A stretch of DNA of 64,000 nt from NCBI GenBank assembly GCA_903861645.1, contig CAIOVE010000032.1, positions 27,201 through 91,200 on the forward strand, read 5' to 3'. This DNA comes from an uncultured Hyphomicrobiales bacterium (lineage in GTDB: Bacteria > Pseudomonadota > Alphaproteobacteria > Rhizobiales > Beijerinckiaceae). Every line of letters begins with the position of its first letter. Position 1 is the stretch's first letter. Below, piece after piece: positions 18,558 to 26,834 of the stretch. The notes under the pieces were generated by a model. The model was given only the letters and a program-made list of their open reading frames with translations. It did no database searches and had not been told where the DNA came from. Made by a program: the position numbers and the translations under genes.

Positions 18558-19964
18558 ATGGACGATCAGGCTCAAGGCTTCCGGCGGCCCGACGCGGCGG
18601 CGCTCGCGACGGTGACGAAAGCCCTCGCGGACACGTTCGGCAATCGCTATTCGGCCAACGCGACCGTGCGCGCGCAACACGCCCACACGATCACATGGGG
18701 CCCCAACCAGCCGCCCGATTGCGTGGTCTATCCCCAATCGACCGAGGAGGTGGCGGGCGTCGTCGCCCTGTGCGCGGCCCATGGCGTGCCGGTGATCGCC
18801 TTCGGCACGGGCACGTCGCTTGAGGGTCACGTCAACGCGCCGTTCGGCGGCGTGTGTCTGGATATGTCGATGATGAATCGCGTCACGCGCGTCAACGCCG
18901 AGGATCTCGATTGCGAGGTCGAGCCGGGCGTCACGCGCAAGGCGCTGAACGAGCATCTGCGCGACAGCGGATTGTTTTTTCCCATCGATCCCGGCGCCGA
19001 CGCTTCCATCGGCGGCATGGCCTCGACGCGCGCGTCGGGCACCAACGCGGTGCGTTACGGCACGATGAAGGACAACGTGCTGTCGCTGGAAGTCGTGACC
19101 GCGACGGGCGAGATCATCCGCACCGCGCGTCGCGCGAAAAAATCCTCCGCCGGCTACGATCTCACGCGGCTGTTTGTCGGCGCCGAGGGCACGCTCGGGG
19201 TCATCACGCGCATAACATTGCGATTGCAGGGCCTGCCCGAGGCGATCTCCGGCGGCATCTGTCCGTTTCCGAGCGTCAAGGCTGCTTGCGACGCGACCAT
19301 CATGACCATCCAGACGGGTCTGCCCATCGCGCGCATCGAATTGCTCGACGCCTTGCAGGTGAAGGGCGTCAACCTGCACTCGAAGCTGGGCCTGCCGGAA
19401 ACGCCGATGTTGCTCGTCGAGTTTCACGGCACGGAGGCCGGCGTCGCCGAACAATCGGCGCGCTTTGGCGACATCGCCGCCGAGTTTGGCGGCGGGCCGT
19501 TCACGTGGGCCACGCGGCCGGAGGACCGCACGCGTCTGTGGCAGGCGCGCCATGATTCCTACTGGGCGGCGCTGGCTCTTCGGCCGGGCGCTAAGGCGGT
19601 GGCGACGGATGTGTGCGTGCCGATCTCGCGGCTGGCCGAATGCGTCACGCAAACGCAGGCCGACATCGCCGCGAGCGGACTCATCGCGCCCATCGTCGGC
19701 CACGTGGGCGACGGCAATTTCCACGTCACCCTGCTCGTCGACATGGACGATCCCGCCGACGTCCAACGCGCCGAGGATTTCCTGCATCGCCTCGTGCGCC
19801 GCGGCCTCGCGATGGAGGGCACCTGCACCGGCGAACACGGCATCGGCCAGACCAAGATGAAATACATGAGCGAGGAACATTCGCCCGGCGCGCTCGACAT
19901 GATGCGGACGATCAAGCGGGCGCTCGATCCTCGGGGCATCATGAATCCGGGCAAGATGATCTAG
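18558..19964 (+). CDS. FAD-binding oxidoreductase, GlcD / D-lactate dehydrogenase (cytochrome) type
   Basis: 468 aa; VIAFGTGTSLEGHVNAPFGGVCLDMSMMNR, DPGADASIGGMASTRASGTNAVRYGTM, GHVGDGNFHV, TGEHGIGQTK. Confidence 0.9.
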   Translation: MDDQAQGFRRPDAAALATVTKALADTFGNRYSANATVRAQHAHTITWGPNQPPDCVVYPQSTEEVAGVVALCAAHGVPVIAFGTGTSLEGHVNAPFGGVCLDMSMMNRVTRVNAEDLDCEVEPGVTRKALNEHLRDSGLFFPIDPGADASIGGMASTRASGTNAVRYGTMKDNVLSLEVVTATGEIIRTARRAKKSSAGYDLTRLFVGAEGTLGVITRITLRLQGLPEAISGGICPFPSVKAACDATIMTIQTGLPIARIELLDALQVKGVNLHSKLGLPETPMLLVEFHGTEAGVAEQSARFGDIAAEFGGGPFTWATRPEDRTRLWQARHDSYWAALALRPGAKAVATDVCVPISRLAECVTQTQADIAASGLIAPIVGHVGDGNFHVTLLVDMDDPADVQRAEDFLHRLVRRGLAMEGTCTGEHGIGQTKMKYMSEEHSPGALDMMRTIKRALDPRGIMNPGKMI

Positions 19965-19976
19965 CCGCGCCGGGCG

Positions 19977-20351
19977 TCAGGAGCAGAACAGCGGCTTCAG
20001 ACCGAACTGGACAACGGCGGCGCAACCCTTCGCCAGCAGCGCGTATCGGTTGGGCCAGCCCATGAGGCCCAGCACGAACGGGCCAATGGCGCCCATCAGC
20101 ATCATGTAGGCCATGTTGCGATAGCTGTCGGGATCCCAGCAGCCGTTGTCCATCCATTCGGCGCCGATAATGGATTTCTCGAAATAGTGCGACAGCGCCG
20201 TTTCGGGCCGGGCAATGGCGACATAGGGATTTTCGTAGGCGGAATCGGCGCCGCGATCGAGCGACGCGCGAATGAAATGGGCGATGAGCCCGCCGATGGC
20301 GCCAAACACGGTCAGAACCGCGACGACGAGCAGATAGGACATCGATTGCAT
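19977..20351 (-). CDS. Hypothetical membrane protein
   Basis: 124 aa; N-terminal hydrophobic LLVVAVLTVFGAIGGLIAHF and internal YMMLMGAIGPFVLGLMGW. Confidence 0.55.
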   Translation of the reverse strand: MQSMSYLLVVAVLTVFGAIGGLIAHFIRASLDRGADSAYENPYVAIARPETALSHYFEKSIIGAEWMDNGCWDPDSYRNMAYMMLMGAIGPFVLGLMGWPNRYALLAKGCAAVVQFGLKPLFCS

Positions 20352-20432
20352 GAACGCCCCCGCGCGCGCGTAACGGGGCGTTCATAACCGAGGGGGTCTG
20401 AATATTCCGTAATCGGGCGCGGCGACGGGCGA

Positions 20433-23327
20433 TCAGGTTTCCGGCGAAGTTGATCTTACCGCGCGCGCCAGATTGAGCTCCAGCAACCTGGCCAGCGCGT
20501 CGTCGATGGCGATATCCTCGGGCCAGCCATAGGCGGCGGCGACGGCGCGGTCGAGGTCGGCGTGGGCGCTGGCGAGCCATTGCGGCCGCTCGTTGTAGAG
20601 ATTGGTCAGCGTGCGCGCTTTCAGCTTCGCGGCGGCCTCGGCGTTTTTCGGCAAGACGCGGTCGGGATATTTGACCGGCGCCTCGCCCGGCGCCGCCGTC
20701 GGCGTGATTTCCGGCGCGATGTCGACGAGATCGGCGGGGTTGAGCCACGCCCTGCGGAGGTCGTCGAGTTTTTTCGCCGCCGCCGCGATTTTTCGCGCGC
20801 GCGGGTCGTCGGCGTATGAGGCCGCGGGCAAGTCGGGCGTCAGCCCCTCGGGAAAGGGGAATGTCTCGAAGGTCGTGGTGGGCGTATAGCGGGGCCGATC
20901 CTCAAGCGACGTGCCGAGCCGCAGCGACCATGCCTCGTGAAAGCGCGAATGCAGCATGCCGAAGGTCGTGTCATCGTCGCGGGCGATGGCGATGACGGTG
21001 TTTTCGGGTATCAGGCTTTTTGCCAGAAACACGAAAATTCGATGTTTAGATACCAGCGGTGTTCCAATGATCCTATTTATGGAGCGCATCGAACGTCGAA
21101 GCGCTGGCCGCGGGTCACCATGAAGCCACCATTTCGTTCGATGCCACTCGCGCCGCAATCCAATTCTTGTAGGCTTGACGTGCGTGACTACGTGCAAAAA
21201 CGGCGCTTCATATTGAGCAGCATCGCTTTCCGACATCGTGGGGCCGAAATCGATTATCCATTTGTCTTCATTGTGGCGAACGATTCCAGCGCCATTGGTC
21301 CAAGGACGAACGACATCCGAGTTTGGCCGTCCATTGACATTCAGCGGAGCCTGTAAAAAGGAACGAGCTAACACGCCATCTATATCGAAAGGACCATTCT
21401 TCTGCGTGCCTATGAATGAAATACCCTTGTTTTCATTCAAGGAACACGGTTCGTAAGCCGACGAATTGGCGGTTAAACGTGAACCTATATGATCGCAAAA
21501 AAGCCCGTCCAAGCGAATTTCTTCTTTTGAGCTAGTCTTGCTGAAACATATGATGGAGACTCGGACTGAAGCGCCATCGACAACCCAAGGCTCATCCGAC
21601 CAAGCTTCGAATATTTTCGTTCGCGCCGTGAGGTATTCCATCGTCGGCAGATTGTTGCCCCCTGATATCGAATTTGTGGCGACAAATCCGACCCGTGTTT
21701 TCGGGTGCGCAACGACTTGATCAACGCCCTTGGCAATCCAGTAGCAAACAAGATCAGAGCGACCCGGTATCTGAGTTTCATAGACGCTTCGGAGCGTCCT
21801 GACGTAATCCTCGCCGAGACTTGCAATCATTCTCCGGTCACCCAGAAACGGCGGATTGCCGACGATGAAATCAGCCGCGGGCCATTCGGCTTCCTCGCCG
21901 TCCGCTGTCAGCAGCGCGTCGCGGCATTCAATCGAATCCAGCTTGCGCAGGATGGGCTCTGGATGGTGTGTGATGGCGTTGCGCAGGCGCCATTGAATGT
22001 CGCCGATCCAGATGGTGGTGCGCGCCAGTTCCGCGGCGAAGGGATTGATCTCTATGCCGTGCAGGATTTCAGGCCCGACACGGGGGAGGCACGGCGGCAA
22101 TCCCAGCGTCTCGCATTCGAGCAGCGCCTTGTATTCAATATCCTTGACCGCTTGCAGCGCCATGTACAAAAAATTGCCGGAGCCGCAGGCGGGATCGAGG
22201 ATGCGCAGGCCCGTCAGCCGCTCGATGAAGGCGTCGCGCAGCGCCACCGCCTTGACGCGCGCCGCGGCGATGGCGCCATCGCGCTTCTTGCCGGGCTCGG
22301 CCGCGAGCAGGGGCTCCATGAGCGCGGCGATTTTTTCCCGCGTGGCTTCCCATTCCGCGCGCAGGGGGCGGGCGATCACCGGCTCGACGATGAGCATGAT
22401 CTTGTCGGCGTCGGTGTAATGCGCGCCGATCTGCGCGCGTTTGTCGGGATCGAGGAAACGCTCGAACAGGGTGCCGAAAATCGTCGGATCGACAAGCGCC
22501 CATTTGTGCCGCGTCACGTCGATCAGCAGGCTGAGTTCGTCGGCCTGCAAGGGCAACGCCCGCCGTCCGTCGAACAGGCCGCCGTTGAAATGGGCGATTT
22601 CCGTCAGGTCGAATTCGCCGCCCATTTCCATTTCGGCGAAGAGCTTGTCGAAATAGGCCTTGGACTGGGATGGGCGTTTTTCCGCGACGAGAAGCAGCTT
22701 TTTCAGCAGCCCCTCGGGCAGCAGCTTCACGCTGTCGGCGAAAAACAGAAAGACGAGCTGATTGACGAAATGCGCCACCGCCTCGCGGTCGGGGTTGCGG
22801 GCTTGCAGACGGTCCGAGATCGTCTGGAATTCATTCGCCGCCTTGCGGGTCAGGTCCGCGCGGGATTGTTTCGAGCGCAGCGACTCCGGGTCGTGAAACA
22901 CCGCGCGCAGGACCGTCAGGTTGTGCGGGGCGTCGAGATCGTCCAGATCGAAGGAATAGGTTTTCGAGACCTCGTTGGTCCAGGCGGTGACGATCTTGAA
23001 CCGGTTGGTGTCGCAGACCACCTGCAAGGGCGGGTTTTCGAGCGCGGCGGCGTATTGCACCAGTTGCAGAAGAGCCGCGTCGAGATCGCGCTTTTTCTTT
23101 TTGTATTCCCAGGCGAAATAGCCCTTTTTCCAGACGTCGGCGAAGCCCTCGCCGCCGCCCGTCTTGGGGGCGCCCTTCTCGAAGGAATAGCGCTCGCCAG
23201 TCGGGTCGTCCTCAATGGGGTCGGGGTGGCCGACCAGCAGGCACAAGTCCTTGAAATGCAGTTGCGCCGTCTGTCGCTCGTTGAGCGCGACGGGTTTCCA
23301 TTTGTTGATGAATTCCCGAGGGGTCAT
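20433..23327 (-). CDS. MmeI-like (Type IIL/IIG) fused restriction endonuclease - N6-adenine DNA methyltransferase
   Basis: 964 aa. N-terminal nuclease motif D-X9-EXK (GFADVWKKGYFAWEYKKKK), methylase motif I LDPACGSGNFLYMAL, motif IV DFIVGNPPFLG, C-terminal recognition region ending near TTTFETFPFPEGL. Confidence 0.88.
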   Translation of the reverse strand: MTPREFINKWKPVALNERQTAQLHFKDLCLLVGHPDPIEDDPTGERYSFEKGAPKTGGGEGFADVWKKGYFAWEYKKKKRDLDAALLQLVQYAAALENPPLQVVCDTNRFKIVTAWTNEVSKTYSFDLDDLDAPHNLTVLRAVFHDPESLRSKQSRADLTRKAANEFQTISDRLQARNPDREAVAHFVNQLVFLFFADSVKLLPEGLLKKLLLVAEKRPSQSKAYFDKLFAEMEMGGEFDLTEIAHFNGGLFDGRRALPLQADELSLLIDVTRHKWALVDPTIFGTLFERFLDPDKRAQIGAHYTDADKIMLIVEPVIARPLRAEWEATREKIAALMEPLLAAEPGKKRDGAIAAARVKAVALRDAFIERLTGLRILDPACGSGNFLYMALQAVKDIEYKALLECETLGLPPCLPRVGPEILHGIEINPFAAELARTTIWIGDIQWRLRNAITHHPEPILRKLDSIECRDALLTADGEEAEWPAADFIVGNPPFLGDRRMIASLGEDYVRTLRSVYETQIPGRSDLVCYWIAKGVDQVVAHPKTRVGFVATNSISGGNNLPTMEYLTARTKIFEAWSDEPWVVDGASVRVSIICFSKTSSKEEIRLDGLFCDHIGSRLTANSSAYEPCSLNENKGISFIGTQKNGPFDIDGVLARSFLQAPLNVNGRPNSDVVRPWTNGAGIVRHNEDKWIIDFGPTMSESDAAQYEAPFLHVVTHVKPTRIGLRREWHRTKWWLHGDPRPALRRSMRSINRIIGTPLVSKHRIFVFLAKSLIPENTVIAIARDDDTTFGMLHSRFHEAWSLRLGTSLEDRPRYTPTTTFETFPFPEGLTPDLPAASYADDPRARKIAAAAKKLDDLRRAWLNPADLVDIAPEITPTAAPGEAPVKYPDRVLPKNAEAAAKLKARTLTNLYNERPQWLASAHADLDRAVAAAYGWPEDIAIDDALARLLELNLARAVRSTSPET

Positions 23328-23370
23328 GGGCTGTGTCTAGCACGAGTCGCGGGCGTGGCGCGTGGGCCGC

Positions 23371-23652
23371 CTAATTCGCCTTCGTCGCCCGGCAGACCAT
23401 CGCGCCGGGAGTGCAGGCGATGCCGGCGGTCGAGCATTGCGGCGCGCCCTTGTCGTCGCGCTTGCAGGTCTGGCAGGCGTTGGTCCACTCGACGCAGTCG
23501 GGGTTTTCCTTGCCATAGGTGAAGACCGTGGCGGGGCCGGCCTCGGGCGCGGGCATGGGCTCGGCCCGCGGCGCGTCGGCTTGCGCGCGCGAAACGGCGC
23601 CCAGCGCCAGGAACGTCAGCGCGACGAGGGGAAGCAATCGGCGAGTTTTCAT
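23371..23652 (-). CDS. Small secreted cysteine-containing protein
   Basis: 93 aa; signal peptide MKTRRLLPLVALTFLALGAVSRAQA, then CVEWTNACQTCKRDDKGAPQCSTAGIACTPGAMVC. Confidence 0.6.
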   Translation of the reverse strand: MKTRRLLPLVALTFLALGAVSRAQADAPRAEPMPAPEAGPATVFTYGKENPDCVEWTNACQTCKRDDKGAPQCSTAGIACTPGAMVCRATKAN

Positions 23653-23696
23653 GGTGAAACCCTAGCGGATTCCGGCGCGCGCGCCAATCGCGGCGC

Positions 23697-25108
23697 TCAC
23701 GCCACCTTGCGTGGCACGAGGCGCTCGCTGCGCAGGGCTTCCTGCTCGCCGGAGGTTCCGGCCTCGTGGTACTCGGCGTCCTCGTTGACATCCCAGATGT
23801 CGTAGTGGTCCTCGCCCGACAGGATGTTGCGGACCGTCAGCATGGCGGTCATCATCGCGTGGTCCTGATTGTTGTACTTGTGCATGCCGTTGCGGCCGAC
23901 GAGGTGAAGGCCGGGGAAGTTCAGCGCGATATCGCGGCGCACCGTGTCGACGTTGTCGCGATAGGCGTCGTCGTAGACGGGGTAGGCCTTGGCCTGACGC
24001 ACGACGCAGGCGTCGACGACGTCGTCTGCGGCGAGCAGGCCGATCTTGTGGATTTCCAGTTTCGCCAGCGCGATCAACTCGGCGTCGGGCGCGTTCCACA
24101 GGCCGTCGCCCTCGAAGCAGAAATATTCGAGGCCGAGACAGGTCATGCCCTCTTGCGGCACGAGGTCCGGCGACCACGAGCGGAAGTTCTGCACGCGGCC
24201 GACCTTGACGCTGGGATCATGGATATAGACCCAGTTGTCGGGGAAATCGCGCGAGGACTTGGCGATCAGCGCGACGGTGAGGAAGTCGCGGTATTTCAGC
24301 GCGCGGGCGTTGAACAGGCTGATGGGCGTCGGCGTCATCGCGTTCATCAATTCGACGATCGGCGCCGAGGAGATCACGTCGCGCGCGGTCCAGGATTGCT
24401 CGCGGCCTTGCGCGTCGCGGGCGGTGACGGTCCAAAGGCCCGTGGCGGCGTCGCGCGTGAGATTCGCCAGCTTCTGGCCCATGCGGATTTCGCCGCCGGC
24501 GGCGCGGATTTTTTTCGCGCAGGCGTCCCACAACATGCCCGGACCCTTGCGCGGGTAGCGGAAGGATTCAATCAGCGTCTTGATGACCGGGCCGCCCAGT
24601 CGGCGGAGATTTCATCGCAGGACATGCCCCACACCTTCTCGGTGTAGGTCTTGAAGAAGATCGAGAACAGGCGCTCGCCGAACTGGTTGCGCACCCATTG
24701 GTGGAACGTCTTTGGGTCGCGGATCGGTCGGACCTTGGCGTAGGCGTAGGAGAGCATGCACAGCGCGCTCTCGAACAGGCCGAGATTGCGCAGCGCCTCG
24801 AAGCCGTTGAGCGGATAGGAATAGAACTTGTCGCCGTAGAAGATGCGCGACAGGCGCGGGCGCTCGACGAAATCGTCGGGCAGGATTTCGTCCCACAGGT
24901 CGACCACTTCCTTCGACTTCGAGAAGAAGCGGTGGCCGCCGATGTCGAACAGGTAATCCTTGTAGTTGGCGGTGCGGCTGATGCCGCCGACGAAGGTCGG
25001 ATCCTGCTCGATGACGAGCGCCGAGCGACCGGCCTTGGTCAGCTGATAGGCGGCGGTGAGACCCGCGGGGCCGGCGCCGATGATCAGCGCGTCGAATTCG
25101 GGCTTCAT
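23697..25108 (-). pseudogene. NAD(P)/FAD-dependent oxidoreductase (protoporphyrinogen oxidase / UDP-galactopyranose mutase-like), frame-disrupted
   Basis: N-terminal part 24572..25108 (FDALIIGAGPAGLTAAYQL...TEKVWGMSCDEISADWAA) and C-terminal part 23697..24536 plus upstream in-frame GGPVIKTLIESFRYPRKGPGMLWDACA lie in different frames and meet at about 24590. Confidence 0.78.
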
Positions 25109-25632
25109 GACTTGATCCTCGGGGCGGTCGCGCCGGAGCGGGCAAAGGCGAACAGGCTCTGGCCGGTGAAGGAGAAGGCCGCCGTCAAAGCGGCGGCGAT
25201 GAACAGGCTGGCGTAGGGGCGCGTTTCGCCCGACGCGTAGTGCAGCCCCAGAAATACGAGATAGTTGAAGCCCTGCGCGAAGAGCGCGACGCCGAAATAG
25301 CGGGCGATCTCGACATGCGTGGCGTGGCCGCTGGGCCCGAACGTGAAGAGCCGGTTCAGGAACCAGGTCACGACCGTGGCGACGACGAGCGACACGGCGC
25401 GGGAAAAGGGCGCGCCGGCGCCCTGATGAAAGAGCAACGCGAAGACGCCGGTGTCGGCGGCGAGGCCAACCACGCCCACCGCCAGAAACCGCGCCACCCG
25501 GGATATCAGCGGCAGCCAGGGCGCGAAAACGGGCAGGCGCGCGGCGACAGCCGCCTCGAACGACCGGACGAACGATGGAACGAACGGGCCCGCTGGCGCG
25601 TGTTCCTCGACGATATCCGGCGCTAGACGCAT
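25105..25632 (-). CDS. GtrA family protein
   Basis: RFLAVGVVGLAADTGVFALLFHQGAGAPFSRAVSLVVATVVTWFLNRLFTF: GtrA signature. 4-nt overlap with the downstream oxidoreductase. Start placed at MRLAPDIVEEH. Confidence 0.83.
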   Translation of the reverse strand: MRLAPDIVEEHAPAGPFVPSFVRSFEAAVAARLPVFAPWLPLISRVARFLAVGVVGLAADTGVFALLFHQGAGAPFSRAVSLVVATVVTWFLNRLFTFGPSGHATHVEIARYFGVALFAQGFNYLVFLGLHYASGETRPYASLFIAAALTAAFSFTGQSLFAFARSGATAPRIKS

Positions 25633-25834
25633 CAATGATCCCTTGCCGCGCCGGCCGGCGCGCCCACGACTCGCGACCGGCGCGAAGCCTATTCCGGGAC
25701 GTATCAAACGCGGTGAAGCTTAATTTCGGGTAACCAAGGGCGTCGGTCGTTCACTATTTGGCGTTCATGATTTCGCTTCGTGGCGATCCGGGCCGGCGGT
25801 CGACACCGCGCGCGCGGCGTGTTAGGCGCCAGCC

Positions 25835-26791
25835 ATGTCCATGCACGAAGGGCTTTTGCCCAACAACGCCGCGCACGTGATGCGCCTGATCTGCGCGCCG
25901 GCGGCCGCGCGCGGCATCGCCGACATCATCGTCGAGAGCTTCGACCCGGCCGAATGCGCCGCCGGCGCCTTCGAGATCGAGGACGCCCAGCCGAGCTGGG
26001 ACGAGACGCGCACCTGGATCGTCGAGATATTCTTCGCCGACGAGCCGGACGAGGATTTCGTGCGCGGCATGATCGCCGCCATCGCGGGCGAGGAAGCCGC
26101 CGCCGCCGCCGTGTTCGAGCGCGTCGCCCAGAAGGACTGGGTCGCCTCGTCGCTCGAGGGCCTCAAGCCCGTCCGCGCCGGGCGCTTTCTGGTTCACGGC
26201 TCGCATAGCCGCGACGAGGTCGCAAGTAACGACATTGGTCTCGAAATCGAGGCGGCGCTGGCCTTCGGCACCGGCCATCACGGCACCACGCGCGGTTGCC
26301 TGCTGATGCTCGCCCGCATTCTCAAGCGCCGCCGTCCGCGCTGCATTCTGGACGTGGGTTCCGGCACGGGCGTGCTGGCGCTCGCCGCCGCGCGCTACCT
26401 GCATCAACCCGTCGCCGCCGGCGACATCGACCCCATCGCGGTCGAGGCCGCGCGGGCCAACGCGCGCCTCAACGGCGCGACGCCCTGGGTGCGGCCGGTC
26501 GTGGCGAAGGGGCTGGAACACCCCCGCCTGAAGGCGGCGGGGCCGTTCGATCTGATCTTCGCCAATATTCTGGCCAAGCCCCTGCGCCTGCTGGCGCCCT
26601 CGATCTGCGCCAACGCCGCCGACGGCGCCGACATCGTGCTGTCGGGCCTGCTCGACCGCGACGTGCCCGGCGTGCTCACGGCCTATGCCGCGGGCGGTTT
26701 CGCGCTGGTTTCGCGCGGCGATCTCGAGGGCTGGGCCTGCCTCTGGCTGCGCCGGGGCGGGGCCGCGCCGCGTCCCGATTACGACGACTGA
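25835..26791 (+). CDS. prmA: Ribosomal protein L11 methyltransferase
   Basis: 318 aa; AFGTGHHGTTRGCLLML, CILDVGSGTGVLALAAAR, GDIDPIAVEAARANARLNG, DLIFANILAKPLRLLAP. Confidence 0.92.
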   Translation: MSMHEGLLPNNAAHVMRLICAPAAARGIADIIVESFDPAECAAGAFEIEDAQPSWDETRTWIVEIFFADEPDEDFVRGMIAAIAGEEAAAAAVFERVAQKDWVASSLEGLKPVRAGRFLVHGSHSRDEVASNDIGLEIEAALAFGTGHHGTTRGCLLMLARILKRRRPRCILDVGSGTGVLALAAARYLHQPVAAGDIDPIAVEAARANARLNGATPWVRPVVAKGLEHPRLKAAGPFDLIFANILAKPLRLLAPSICANAADGADIVLSGLLDRDVPGVLTAYAAGGFALVSRGDLEGWACLWLRRGGAAPRPDYDD

Positions 26792-26834
26792 TCGCGGCAT
26801 TGCGGCGCCTCGGGCGCCGCTCTAGTGTCGCGTC

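Noticed and set aside
21705-23522. 605-aa plus-strand ORF opposite the MmeI-like gene
   Set aside because: Complement of a clearly coding reading frame; low-complexity composition without domain motifs.
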